From Bifidobacterium pullorum subsp. gallinarum (GTDB lineage Bacteria; Actinomycetota; Actinomycetes; Actinomycetales; Bifidobacteriaceae), in assembly GCF_000741215.1 (NCBI RefSeq), contig NZ_JGYX01000001.1:62001-126000 (forward strand): a stretch of DNA of 64,000 bases. The letters are read 5' to 3'. Shown piece by piece: positions 8,192-21,623 of this stretch. The stretch's first letter is position 1; each line of letters opens with the position of its first letter. The translations under genes and the position numbers were made by a program. Under the pieces are notes generated by a model. The model was not told the DNA's origin. It worked only from the letters and a program-made list of their open reading frames with translations, and ran no database searches.

Positions 8192-10072
8192 GTGGCTACG
8201 CAGCATAACCAGCCGGGTTTCACCGATCAGTCGCTGATCCGCAACTTCTGCATCATCGCGCATATCGACCACGGCAAGTCGACCGTGGCGGACCGCATCC
8301 TGCAGCTGAGCGGCATCGTGCCCGAGCGTGAGATGCGCGACCGCTTCCTCGACCGCATGGACATCGAACAGGAACGCGGCATCACCATCAAATCCCAGGC
8401 CGTGCGCGTACCGTGGACCTTCGACGGCACCGAATACACACTCGGCATGATCGATACCCCGGGCCATGTGGACTTCACCTACGAGGTCTCCCGCGCGCTG
8501 GCCGCCTGCGAGGGCGCGGTGCTGCTCGTCGACGCCACGCAGGGTATCGAGGCGCAGACCCTCTCGAACCTGTACATGGCCATCGACCACAATCTGGCCA
8601 TCATCCCCGTGCTCAACAAGATCGACCTGCCCAGCGCCGAGCCGGACAAGCACGCCGAGGAGATCGCCGGTCTGATCGGCTGCGAGCCGTCGGACGTGCT
8701 GCGGGTCTCCGGCAAAACCGGCGAGGGCGTGACCGACCTGCTCGACCAGATCGTGATGGACGTGCCCGCCCCCAAGGGCGATCCGGACGCCCCGGCCCGC
8801 GCGCTGATCTTCGATTCGGTGTACGACTCGTACCGTGGCATCGTGACCTACATCCGCATGGTCGACGGCGAGCTGCGCAGCCGCGAGAAGCTGCACATGA
8901 TGGGCATCGGCATGACCCACGACCCGATCGAGATCGGCGTGATCAGCCCGGATATGACCCCGACCAAGGCGCTGGGTGCCGGCGAGGTCGGCTACGTGAT
9001 CACCGGCGCGAAGGACGTGAGCCAGTCCAAGGTCGGCGACACGATTACCACCGCGGCCAAGGGCGCCACCGAGCCGCTGCCCGGCTACCGCGACCCGCAG
9101 CCGATGGTGTACGCCGGCCTGTTCCCGATCGACAACGCCCAGTATCCGGAGCTGCGCGACGCGCTCGACAAGCTCAAGCTCAACGACGCGGCGCTGATCT
9201 ACGAGCCGGAGACCTCGGTGGCGTTGGGCTTCGGCTTCCGCTGCGGCTTCCTGGGCCTGCTGCACATGGAGATCGTCTCCGAGCGCTTGGAACGCGAATT
9301 CGGACTCGACCTGATCTCCACCGCGCCGAACGTACCGTACGAGGTGACCGCGGAGGACAACACGGTCCACCACGTCACCAATCCGAGCGAGTTCCCCGAC
9401 GGCAAGATCAAGAGGATCGTCGAGCCGATGGTGGCCGCCGACATCATCACGCCGAAGGAGTTCATCGGCGCGGTGATGGACCTGTGCCAGGACCATCGCG
9501 GCCAGATGGGCACGATGGAGTACATCAGCGCCGACCGCGTGGAGATGCACTACCGCATGCCGCTGGCCGAGATCGTGTTCGACTTCTTCGACCAGCTGAA
9601 GTCGCGCACCAAGGGCTACGCCTCGCTGGACTACCATGAGGACGGCGAGCAGAGCGCCGACCTGGTGAAGGTGGACATCCTGATCCAGGGCGAGAAGGTG
9701 GACGCGTTCAGCGCCATCGTGCACCGTGACAAGGCGTACAGCTACGGCGTGATGATGACCAAGAAGCTGCGCGAGCTGATCCCGCGCCAGCAGTTCGAGA
9801 TCCCGATCCAGGCCGCGATCGGCTCGCGCATCATCGCCCGAGAGACCATCCGCGCGCTGCGCAAGGATGTGCTCGCCAAGTGCTACGGCGGCGACATCAC
9901 CCGTAAGCGCAAGCTGCTGGAGAAGCAGAAGGCCGGCAAGAAGCGCATGAAGATGCTCGGCCATGTGGAGGTGCCGCAGGAGGCGTTCATCGCCGCCCTC
10001 TCCACCGGCGAGGGCGCGAACGACCGCGACACCAAGGACAAGATCCGCGCCGCGCAGAAGTCCGAAGGCTGA
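8192..10072 (+). CDS. lepA: elongation factor 4 (back-translocating GTPase LepA)
   Basis: This is a 626-residue LepA/EF4, a ribosome-associated translational GTPase. G1 is AHIDHGKS (residues 23-30), with DTPGH and NKID further on, then EF-G-like domains and the LepA-specific C-terminal domain rich in basic residues ([17 protein letters not shown]). I chose the GTG at 8192 because GAGGAGG sits about nine bases upstream. An in-frame ATG at 8153 would add 13 residues, but it lies next to a TAGGAT that looks like a -10 box. The stop codon overlaps an ATG that opens a partial copy of hemW. Confidence 0.95.
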   Translation: MATQHNQPGFTDQSLIRNFCIIAHIDHGKSTVADRILQLSGIVPEREMRDRFLDRMDIEQERGITIKSQAVRVPWTFDGTEYTLGMIDTPGHVDFTYEVSRALAACEGAVLLVDATQGIEAQTLSNLYMAIDHNLAIIPVLNKIDLPSAEPDKHAEEIAGLIGCEPSDVLRVSGKTGEGVTDLLDQIVMDVPAPKGDPDAPARALIFDSVYDSYRGIVTYIRMVDGELRSREKLHMMGIGMTHDPIEIGVISPDMTPTKALGAGEVGYVITGAKDVSQSKVGDTITTAAKGATEPLPGYRDPQPMVYAGLFPIDNAQYPELRDALDKLKLNDAALIYEPETSVALGFGFRCGFLGLLHMEIVSERLEREFGLDLISTAPNVPYEVTAEDNTVHHVTNPSEFPDGKIKRIVEPMVAADIITPKEFIGAVMDLCQDHRGQMGTMEYISADRVEMHYRMPLAEIVFDFFDQLKSRTKGYASLDYHEDGEQSADLVKVDILIQGEKVDAFSAIVHRDKAYSYGVMMTKKLRELIPRQQFEIPIQAAIGSRIIARETIRALRKDVLAKCYGGDITRKRKLLEKQKAGKKRMKMLGHVEVPQEAFIAALSTGEGANDRDTKDKIRAAQKSEG

Positions 10073-10077
10073 TGGCG

Positions 10078-10116
10078 TTCGAGGTTTACGTCCATGTGCC
10101 GTTTTGCCTGCGGCGC
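10078..10116 (+). repeat. duplicated 5' fragment of hemW
   Basis: These 39 bases match hemW codons 2-14 (10213-10251) at 36 of 39 positions; all three differences are synonymous T/C changes. The copy begins with an ATG at 10072 that overlaps the lepA stop (ATGA). It reads on for 44 codons into unrelated sequence, ending at TGA 10204-10206. The original hemW start was probably here, and an insertion moved it downstream. Confidence 0.75.
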
Positions 10117-10128
10117 CGAGCCGTGAAG

Positions 10129-10151
10129 CAGGCAATCCGGTGGATTGCCTG
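10129..10151. repeat. REP-like palindrome between lepA and hemW
   Basis: CAGGCAATCC and GGATTGCCTG are perfect complements around GGT. The palindrome and the GC-rich tail to about 10200 lie between the two copies of the hemW 5' end. This looks like a small repetitive element; I saw no second copy in the window. Confidence 0.5.
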
Positions 10152-10209
10152 TAGGCGAGGGGAGCGACCGCCAAGGCCGCGACGGCAGCGCCGCGTGGAG
10201 GTGTGAGTC

Positions 10210-11469
10210 ATGTTCGAGGTCTACGTTCATGTGCCGTTCTGCCTGCGGCGCTGTGGATACTGTGATTTCAACACGTACACGGCCGTCGACCTGGGCGGCG
10301 GTGCGTCGCGCGGCAACTACGCCGCGATGACGATCCGCGAGATGCGGCTGGTCCGCGACTGGCAGGAGCGTCACGGCATCGCCGAACCGCCGGCCTCGAC
10401 CGTGTTCTTCGGCGGCGGCACGCCCACAATCCTGCCTGCCGACGACCTGATCGCGATCCTGAACGCCATCCGCGAGCTCTGGGGCGTCGAGGACGGCGCC
10501 GAGATCACGACGGAGGCGAATCCGGACACGGTGGATGCGGCGACCATCCGCGCGCTGGCCGACGGCGGCTTCACCCGCGTCTCGTTCGGCATGCAGTCGG
10601 CCGTGCCGCATGTGCTGAGGACGCTGGACCGCACCCATACGCCGGCCAACGTGGAGGCCGGCGTACGCGCCGCCGGGGCGGCCGGCCTGCGCAGTTCGGT
10701 CGACCTGATCTATGGCGCGCCGGGGGAGGGCCTGGAGGATTGGCGCACGTCGGTGCGCACGGCCATCGATCTGGGTGTGAACCACATCTCCGCGTACGCG
10801 CTGACCGTGGAGCCGACGACCAAGATGGGCCGGCAGATCGCCGCCGGCGTGCTGCCGAAACCGGATGACGACGACGAGGCGGCCAAATACGAGATCGCCG
10901 ACGAGTTGTTCTCCGCGGCCGGCCTGCAATGGTACGAGATCTCCAACTGGGCCCGCCCAGGGTATGAGAGCCGCCACAACCTGGGGTACTGGCGCAACGT
11001 CGACTGGGCCGGCATCGGCCCGGGCGCCCACTCGCACTACAACCGCGTCGAGCCTGCATCATGTCGCAGCGAGTCGGAACGCTCCGCCCGGCCGCATGGA
11101 TCGTCCCCTCAGGACTGCGACGCCCATGGCGCCATCCGTTCCTGGGATCTGGCCCACCCGCGGCTGTGGAGCGAACGCGTCAACGCCGGACAGGTGCCAT
11201 GGGCCGGCAGCGAATCCATCACGCCGATGGAGGCCCTTGAGGAAACGATCATGCTGGGCCTGCGTCTGCGTGAAGGACTGGACCTGACGGCGCTCAGGAC
11301 GTCCCTCGATATCGGTGGGACGTCATCCGCGGCACTCGACGCGGGCGTTGAGGCATTGGAACGTGAGGGATTGGTCGAACGCCGCGGTTCCCGGCTCATA
11401 CCCACGCTGCGCGGCCGTCTGCTCAACGACGCCGTCATCGAACGCATGTTCGACTGCTGCGGTCTGTAG
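10210..11469 (+). CDS. hemW: radical SAM heme chaperone HemW
   Basis: This is a 419-residue HemW-like protein (formerly annotated as coproporphyrinogen III oxidase). The radical-SAM cluster motif is Cys11-x3-Cys15-x2-Cys18 in CLRRCGYCDF, followed by FFGGGTPT and the HemN-type C-terminal domain. Residues about 278-306 form a Ser/Arg-rich loop in a region that varies in the family. The ATG at 10210 has GGAGGTG upstream. Synteny with lepA is typical. The family is known for heme binding and insertion; its acceptor here is unknown. An upstream partial copy of its first codons is described separately. Confidence 0.92.
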   Translation: MFEVYVHVPFCLRRCGYCDFNTYTAVDLGGGASRGNYAAMTIREMRLVRDWQERHGIAEPPASTVFFGGGTPTILPADDLIAILNAIRELWGVEDGAEITTEANPDTVDAATIRALADGGFTRVSFGMQSAVPHVLRTLDRTHTPANVEAGVRAAGAAGLRSSVDLIYGAPGEGLEDWRTSVRTAIDLGVNHISAYALTVEPTTKMGRQIAAGVLPKPDDDDEAAKYEIADELFSAAGLQWYEISNWARPGYESRHNLGYWRNVDWAGIGPGAHSHYNRVEPASCRSESERSARPHGSSPQDCDAHGAIRSWDLAHPRLWSERVNAGQVPWAGSESITPMEALEETIMLGLRLREGLDLTALRTSLDIGGTSSAALDAGVEALEREGLVERRGSRLIPTLRGRLLNDAVIERMFDCCGL

Positions 11470-11684
11470 CCGCGGGATGGTCTGCGCCAGACAGTCGCCG
11501 GGCGACGCGGTGATTCGAAATGTGGACACTGAAGTTGCGTGGTAACATCCGGGCGGTACTCTCAAGCGCAGTCAATCCGGATTGGGAGAGAACGGCCGTG
11601 CCGCAAGGCGCAGGATGTCTCATTATGCGGACATTTGTGACCTGCGGGTCGTATCCTGTCCGTAACGCAAGAAAGGTGATCCAA

Positions 11685-16256
<4,572 letters not shown>

Positions 16257-16257
16257 C

Positions 16258-17790
16258 ATGGCGGACCCCAGAGGATTCCTTAAAGTACGTACCCGCCGCG
16301 AACCGGCTGAACGCCCCGTCGAGGAGCGCATCCGCGACTGGATGGACGTGCACGCCGAATCCGGCCTGCAGCCGTGGACGCGCGAACAGGCGTCCCGCTG
16401 CATGGACTGCGGCACCCCGTTCTGCATGACCGGCTGCCCGCTGGGCAACCTCATCCCCGAGTTCAACGACCTGGTGTATCAGGGCAAGTGGGAGGACGCC
16501 TACCACCGGCTGTCCTCCACCAACAACTTCCCCGAGGTCACCGGCCGCATCTGCCCGGCCTTATGCGAATCGGCGTGCGTGCTGGGCATCCACCAGCCGG
16601 CGACGATGATCAAGAACGACGAATGCACGATCATCGACCAGGCGTGGCAGCTGGACTACGTCAAACCGATGCCGCCGCACCGCCTGACCGACATGACCGT
16701 GGCCGTCGTCGGCTCCGGACCGGCCGGACTCGCCTGCGCCCAGCAGCTGACCCGCGCCGGACACACCGTCGTCGTCTACGAGCGCGACGACGCGATCGGC
16801 GGCCTGATGCGCTACGGCATCCCCAACTTCAAACTCGACAAGCGGCTGATCGACCGCCGCGTGGAGCAGATGGAGGCCGAAGGCACGCGGTTCCGCACCG
16901 GCGTGGAGGTCGGCAAGGACATCTCCTGGGACGAGCTGCGTTCGCGGTATGACGCGGTAGTGGTGGCGATCGGCTCCACCGTGCCGCGCGACATGAACCT
17001 GCCCGGGCGGGACCTCGACGGCATCCATTTCGCGATGGAGTACCTGCCGGACGCCACCCGCCGCGTCTACGGCGTGGCGCCGGTCCATGACATCACCGCC
17101 GAAGGCAAGGACGTGATCGTGATCGGCGGCGGCGACACCGGCTCCGACTGCCTGGGCACCGCCATCCGCCAGGGCGCCAGGAGCGTGACCGTACTGCAGA
17201 TCATGCCCAAGGAGCCCACGGAGCGCCCCGACGACCAGCCGTGGCCCACCTACGCACGCCTGTACCAGCGGACCAGCTCGATGGAGGAGGGCGGCGAATA
17301 CCTGTACAACACGGATTCGGTGAACTTCATCGGTTCCGAGGAGGAGCAGGCCAGGGTGACGGTCGAGCATGCCGCCACGGCCGCCGGATTCGTGGCCGAC
17401 GAGCACGGCCACGTGACCGGGCTCAAGGTCGTCAACGTCGCGCCGGGGGAGGACGGGCCGTTCACCCGCCAACCGGGCACCGAACGCGTGCTGCCCGCCG
17501 ACCTGGTGCTGATTTCGGTCGGCTTCCTGCATCCGGACACGACGACGCTTGTTGAGCAGTTGCCGGTCGAACTGGACGGGCGCGGCAACGTGGCGCGTGA
17601 CGACTCGTACGCCACGTCGCAGGACGGCGTCTTCGCCTGTGGTGACGCGGGCCGCGGACAGAGCCTGGTGGTCTGGGCCATCGCCGAAGGCCGCTCCTGC
17701 GCCGCCGCCGTGGATCGCTACCTGACCGGCGACACCGAACTGCCCGCGCCGATCGCCGCCTCGCGCCGGCCGATGGCGCTGCCGCGGTAG
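16258..17790 (+). CDS. gltD: glutamate synthase small subunit
   Basis: This is the 510-residue GOGAT beta subunit, which passes electrons from NADPH through FAD and 4Fe-4S clusters to GltB. Cysteine-rich N-terminal motifs (CMDCGTPFCMTGCPLGN and CPALCESACVLGI) bind the clusters. VVGSGPAGLACA is the FAD site, and VIGGGDTGSDC is the NADPH site. It follows gltB with a one-base gap, so the two are translationally coupled. Confidence 0.97.
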   Translation: MADPRGFLKVRTRREPAERPVEERIRDWMDVHAESGLQPWTREQASRCMDCGTPFCMTGCPLGNLIPEFNDLVYQGKWEDAYHRLSSTNNFPEVTGRICPALCESACVLGIHQPATMIKNDECTIIDQAWQLDYVKPMPPHRLTDMTVAVVGSGPAGLACAQQLTRAGHTVVVYERDDAIGGLMRYGIPNFKLDKRLIDRRVEQMEAEGTRFRTGVEVGKDISWDELRSRYDAVVVAIGSTVPRDMNLPGRDLDGIHFAMEYLPDATRRVYGVAPVHDITAEGKDVIVIGGGDTGSDCLGTAIRQGARSVTVLQIMPKEPTERPDDQPWPTYARLYQRTSSMEEGGEYLYNTDSVNFIGSEEEQARVTVEHAATAAGFVADEHGHVTGLKVVNVAPGEDGPFTRQPGTERVLPADLVLISVGFLHPDTTTLVEQLPVELDGRGNVARDDSYATSQDGVFACGDAGRGQSLVVWAIAEGRSCAAAVDRYLTGDTELPAPIAASRRPMALPR

Positions 17791-17820
17791 GGAACGAAAC
17801 ATTCCCTCCGCGCCATGAAG

Positions 17821-17850
17821 TTGTTTCCCCGCGTGCTTTGACTGTATAGT
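17821..17850 (+). promoter_or_regulatory. promoter of the response regulator gene
   Basis: TTGTTT and TATAGT are separated by 18 bases. The start point predicted from the -10 box falls almost on the GTG codons at 17853/17859, so the mRNA is probably leaderless. Confidence 0.5.
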
Positions 17851-17858
17851 CAGTGCAC

Positions 17859-18527
17859 GTGGGGAACAATGCTATTCACTTGGCGATTGCCGATAATGAC
17901 GAGATCGTGCTGAGGGGACTCGCGGCGATCATCAGCCAGCAGCTGCCGCAGGTTCGTGTCAGATGGGTCGCCCACTCGGGGCATGAGGCCATCGAGCGGG
18001 CGCTGGATCCGCTGAACCGCGTCGGCATCCTGCTCCTGGACATGAGCTTGGAGGATATGCCGGGCACCGAAGCGTGCCGGCGGATACGTTCCAGGAACGG
18101 CATGCTGCCTATTCTGGCGATGACGGCCTTCTCGCTGAACCAGTACGCGGCCACGGTGGCGGACGCCGGCGCGCAGGGCATCGTAGGCAAAGACGATTTC
18201 AATGGTCTGTGCCAGGCGATCACGGCGGTGGCGGCCGGTGGTGTTCTGCCGGCGATGACCGGCGGCATGCGGAACGTCTTGTTTGAGTCGGCGCAGTACG
18301 CTCACAAGCGTCTGCGAGTAGCGGACGGGCCAAATCTGACATTGCTCACTGAGCGAGTACGGCAGGTGGTGGAGCTGTACGCGCAGGCGAACAAACCGGC
18401 CGTCATCGCTCTGCGGCTAAAGATTACGCCAGGGTCGGTCAAGACCCATCTGGACCGGGCGCAGAAACGGCTGGGGCTGTCCTCACGCGCGGAGCTGGTG
18501 GATCTGTGGTGGCGGTGTCAGGTATGA
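17859..18527 (+). CDS. LuxR/NarL-type response regulator
   Basis: This is a 222-residue response regulator. The receiver domain has acidic residues in IADNDE (10-15), the phosphoacceptor Asp61 (LLLDMSLEDMPG) and Lys in GIVGKDD. The C-terminal LuxR-type helix-turn-helix covers about 160-215 (LTERVRQVVELYAQ, then KITPGSVKTHLDRAQKRLGL). No ribosome binding site is seen; a leaderless GTG at 17859 fits the promoter, and GTG 17853 adds two residues. Its stop overlaps the kinase start (ATGA), so both form a two-component operon. The ABC cassette downstream of the IS110 remnant is the likely target. Confidence 0.9.
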   Translation: MGNNAIHLAIADNDEIVLRGLAAIISQQLPQVRVRWVAHSGHEAIERALDPLNRVGILLLDMSLEDMPGTEACRRIRSRNGMLPILAMTAFSLNQYAATVADAGAQGIVGKDDFNGLCQAITAVAAGGVLPAMTGGMRNVLFESAQYAHKRLRVADGPNLTLLTERVRQVVELYAQANKPAVIALRLKITPGSVKTHLDRAQKRLGLSSRAELVDLWWRCQV

Positions 18528-19723
18528 GCAGGAGGAACCGCGGCAATAGCACACACGAGGCCGTGCTTCGGGGCATTCACGGCATTCGCCGGCATATGGC
18601 CGCATGGTCGATAGCGGACAAGGTCATCCTGTGTCTGTCGGCAGCTGCGTTGGTCGTGGCGATCGCCGAATGGATCATGAACCCGCCGCATACGGTGGTG
18701 GGTGTCGTGGGGGCGATGCTGCTTTGTGTCGCGTTGGCGCTACTGCCGTGGCGGGGACGTTTGGCGGCGTGGATGATAGTGATTATCGGGGTCATCGGTG
18801 ACATGTCCATCGGTTTCGATGCCACAGGGCCGAGTGGGACTTGGGCGTTATTGTTGGCGATGGTGGTCTTTGGCCGGCACCCTCGAATCCCGGAATGCAT
18901 CGCCACAATCGGCATTACCATGGCCAGTGTGACATATGCCACGATTCGATATCCGGAGATCATGGGATATGGCATACCAAACGGCATCATGAACTTCGGT
19001 ATTGGATTGTTCTGCGTTTATCTGATTGGGGTGTCGATCTGGTATCGGGAAAGGCAACGTGCCCAACAGGAGATACGGCATCAGATGGAACAGGCGCAGC
19101 TGCAATTGATGGCGGCCACATTGCTGCATGATGCGGTATCAGGCAGTCTGACCAGAATCCTCATCACCGCCGAACGCATGAAGCGGGAACGGCCTGATGA
19201 CTATGCACGTTGCGGTATGGAAGACATCGTCGGGTACGCCACTGACGCGTTGCATAAGACTCATCAGGCCATCGAGATGGTCCACGGTGGAGGTTCGGCG
19301 GCGAACGGAACGGGACGGTTCACGTTGCTGGTCGCCGTTCGAGCTACTGCGTCATCCGGCGACCGAAGACTGCATGAGCTTGGGTACCACGGGGAGACCC
19401 TTATACAGGGGGAATGTAACCGGCAGTTGGACGATCGTGGTTATGCGTTCATCCAACTGCTGCATGAGATCTATACCAACATCGAGCGGCATTGCGATCC
19501 ACAGTGCTCGACATACCGCATACATCTTCGATTCGCCGATGATGCGGTCACATTGCTACAGACCAACGGAACGGCAACATCGGAGCAATGGGTCGCCCCT
19601 CCCAAATCCGGGCGGGGATTGGCTTTGCACGGTGAACAGATCAAGGCGCTCGGCGGAACCATACGCATCGGCGTGAATGATGGGCAATGGCGGTTCTTCT
19701 GCATGATGCCGCTCAACAGTTAG
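18524..19723 (+). CDS. membrane sensor histidine kinase, partner of the LuxR-type regulator
   Basis: This is a 399-residue kinase. Residues about 34-172 hold five or six membrane helices with short loops, so it may sense the membrane or a small peptide rather than through a large external domain. The likely phosphorylated residue is His202 in TLLHDAVSGSLTR, a DHp of the NarL-partner (HisKA_3-like) type. The ATP-binding domain is divergent: the N box is EIYTNIERH (315-323) and a late G-rich stretch is GRGLALHG (363-370). The ATG overlaps the regulator's stop. An IS110 remnant follows, separating it from the ABC cassette. Confidence 0.85.
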   Translation: MSRRNRGNSTHEAVLRGIHGIRRHMAAWSIADKVILCLSAAALVVAIAEWIMNPPHTVVGVVGAMLLCVALALLPWRGRLAAWMIVIIGVIGDMSIGFDATGPSGTWALLLAMVVFGRHPRIPECIATIGITMASVTYATIRYPEIMGYGIPNGIMNFGIGLFCVYLIGVSIWYRERQRAQQEIRHQMEQAQLQLMAATLLHDAVSGSLTRILITAERMKRERPDDYARCGMEDIVGYATDALHKTHQAIEMVHGGGSAANGTGRFTLLVAVRATASSGDRRLHELGYHGETLIQGECNRQLDDRGYAFIQLLHEIYTNIERHCDPQCSTYRIHLRFADDAVTLLQTNGTATSEQWVAPPKSGRGLALHGEQIKALGGTIRIGVNDGQWRFFCMMPLNS

Positions 19724-19893
19724 CCGCATAACCACTGTGAATGCGCATACCAGAGCAACTATTTTGACGTTGATAATGGTTATGCCGGTTGGATTGACCG
19801 GTGATAATGGGAAAGTGGCGGCCGGGGCGGTGACCCACAATTTGACCGGCGGACCCTTCCAGGTCCTGTCCTTGTTTCGGTTTGTCCCGTCCC

Positions 19894-19956
19894 GGTCCGC
19901 CGGCCCGAAGGCCATGGAGGCATGACCTCATAGGAGCGTGGCCGCTCCGCCGGACC
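19894..19956 (+). ncRNA. structured RNA candidate at the IS110 left end (bridge/seek RNA?)
   Basis: GGTCCG (19894) pairs with CGGACC (19951) and encloses three hairpins: GGCC-CGAA-GGCC, GAGG-CATGA-CCTC and GGAGCG-TGGC-CGCTCC. The whole has a cloverleaf-like shape in 63 bases. It lies about 90 bases before the IS110 transposase start, where IS110-group elements are known to encode the bridge RNA that guides target choice. The stems are short and this is a by-eye fold, so the call is tentative. The rest of the gap 19724-20045 shows no gene. Confidence 0.35.
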
Positions 19957-20045
19957 CTAGCAAGAACCATGGTAGCGTGCCCGCGCCGACGTCCTGTCTG
20001 CGCCGGAAGCCTCGGGAACGGCAGACATATGGATGGAGGACAAGG

Positions 20046-21327
20046 ATGGAGCATCCCAGGATCTACGCGGGGGTGGACACCCATTCCGACACGCATACGC
20101 TCGCCCTGATCGACGAGCACGGCAGGCCGTTGGCCACGCAGACGTTCACGGCCGACCCGACCGGCTACGAGAGGCTGGTCGCCATGATCGGCGATCCCGA
20201 TGCCTGCCTGGGCGTCGGGGTGGAAGGCACCAACTCATACGGGGCCGCGCCCGCCAGACGACTCGTCAAGGCCGGGTACGACGTACACGAGGTGCTCCGG
20301 CCCAAACGCTCGGTGCGACGCAGGGACGGCAAGTCCGATCCCGTCGACGCCCTCGCCGCGGCCCGCAGCGTGCTCGCGGGCGACGGGACCAGCGTGCCGA
20401 AAAGCGCGGATGGATGGGTCGAGGCGCTACGCGCCCCGGACGCGGAACGGGCGCAGCCGGTCACGGCGACGGCCGCGCTGTCCAACTCCGCGAAGGGCCT
20501 GCCGGCCACCGCCCCGGAACACATCCGGGAACGCTACCGCGGGCTGCGCACCCCGACCAGGATGCGCAGGCTCGCCGCATGCCGTCCCAGCGGGAACACG
20601 GTGGAACAGGGCATGCTCGTTGCGCTGAAGGCCTCGGGCAAGGCATGGAAGGCCCTCAAGGAGCAGGCGGACCTGCTGGAGAGGAGCATGAGACTCATCC
20701 TGGAGGAGCACGCGATAACGCCCGCCCGCTGCTCGACATCTACTGCGCCAGCACGGTGACCGCCGCGACCCTGGCCATCGTCGCCGGCGACAACCCCGAA
20801 CGCATCCGCAGCGAGGCCGCGTCCGACCAGGCTCTGCGGCGCCTGCCCCATCCCCGCCTCCAGCGGCAAGTCCAACCGGCACCGGCTCAACAAAGGCGGC
20901 AACCGGCAGGGCAACTCCGCCCTGCACCACATCGCCATCGTCCGCATGCGCTACCACCAGCCCACCCGCGACTACGTGAATCGGAAGACCAAGGAAGGCA
21001 AAGGCAAGATGCAGAATCATCCGCTGCCCGGAACGCTTCATCGCCCGCGAGGCCTACCGGGCCCTCATCTCCATCCGCCGGGGACGGACGCCCCTGAACA
21101 AGCCACCGGCCGAACGCGGACGACGGCTTCGCGAGCTACGCGTCGCGCACGGCATCACCCAACAACAGGTCAGCGACGCCCTCGGCGTCCACTCCATCCG
21201 CATCAGCGAGATCGAACGCGGCACCCGCAACCTACCCGAACTCGAACGACGCGCCACCCTCTGGATCCAAACCATCACCACCCCGAACCAACCAAACCAA
21301 CACACCGAAACCCTTGACAATGTATAG
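20046..21327 (+). pseudogene. IS110-family transposase with at least three frameshifts and a C-terminal XRE-like HTH
   Basis: The N-terminal DEDD RuvC-like catalytic domain is recognisable: AGVDTHSDTH, GVEGTNSYG and GKSDPVDAL carry the acidic residues. The frame changes near 20730 (resuming as NARPLLDIYCASTVTAAT), near 20830 (resuming as CPIPASSGKSNRHR, then NKGGNRQGNSALHHI, the transposase_20-type region) and near 21015. A last segment (about 21094-21327) encodes GRRLRELRVAHGITQQQV and SDALGVHSIRISEIERGTR, an XRE/Cro-like helix-turn-helix, ending at TAG. With several shifts it is unlikely to make an active protein. Whether the HTH belongs to the original transposase or is a fusion is not certain. 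Confidence 0.8.
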
Positions 21328-21398
21328 GAGCATCAAAACACATCCTGTATTCGTACGCTCTTCCACATGGTATCGGACGCGAGACCATCATTGGCGGT

Positions 21399-21422
21399 CT
21401 TGTCCCCTAAACGGGGTACAAG
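21399..21422 (+). terminator. hairpin upstream of the peptide gene
   Basis: CTTGT-CCCC and GGGG-T-ACAAG pair around TAAAC with one bulged base. It lies between the IS110 end and the peptide gene. It could terminate transcription coming from the IS element or the two-component genes. Confidence 0.35.
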
Positions 21423-21462
21423 GCTGGTTTCGCTGAAGATAACGAAGCACAGTGTTGTTTGT

Positions 21463-21477
21463 CTTCCACAGTGGAAG
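21463..21477. promoter_or_regulatory. 15-bp palindrome, candidate operator of the peptide/ABC operon
   Basis: CTTCCAC-A-GTGGAAG is a perfect dyad 23 bases upstream of the peptide start. TCTTCCACA also occurs at 21359-21367, about 103 bases upstream, as a second half-site. The size and symmetry fit a LuxR/NarL-type dimer, and the two-component pair lies just upstream. Confidence 0.5.
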
Positions 21478-21500
21478 GCATACAACATAAGGAGGCTCTT

Positions 21501-21560
21501 ATGAGCATGAACGAGAAGGCGATCGTCGGCGAATCCGGGAATTGCAGAAAACAGCAGTGA
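21501..21560 (+). CDS. 19-residue peptide ORF heading the ABC operon
   Basis: The peptide MSMNEKAIVGESGNCRKQQ is preceded by AAGGAGG at seven bases, one of the best ribosome binding sites in the region, and it is downstream of the 15-bp palindrome. Three ABC-2-like membrane proteins and an ATPase follow on the same strand. It is hydrophilic, with one Cys and no recognisable leader. It could be a secreted or signalling peptide, a precursor for modification, or an upstream leader peptide that controls translation. No modification enzyme is seen nearby. I do not recognise the sequence. Confidence 0.45.
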   Translation: MSMNEKAIVGESGNCRKQQ

Positions 21561-21623
21561 CACGCATAGGTGCAGTTTCGGAACTGCCCCATGTGCCAGG
21601 CAAAGCGTAAAGGATGGCGCACG

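Larger units (their letters stand above)
19894..21327 (+). mobile_element. decayed IS110-family insertion sequence
   Basis: The element contains a 5' structured non-coding segment and a frameshifted IS110 transposase gene. IS110 elements lack terminal inverted repeats, so the ends given are only the outermost recognisable parts. It separates the two-component genes from the peptide/ABC genes. Confidence 0.6.

Noticed and set aside
8054-10174. A 706-codon open frame on the minus strand
   Set aside because: It is the complement of lepA; the His/Leu/Ala-rich, repetitive translation has no domain and overlaps a certain gene completely.
17841-17854. ACTGTATAGTCAGT as a palindromic operator
   Set aside because: The halves are not true reverse complements; the TATAGT is better read as a -10 box.
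19894-19956. A tRNA gene (cloverleaf-like fold)
   Set aside because: Stems of 4-6 bp, no CCA end, no anticodon loop of seven and no T-arm consensus; its position at an IS110 end explains it better.
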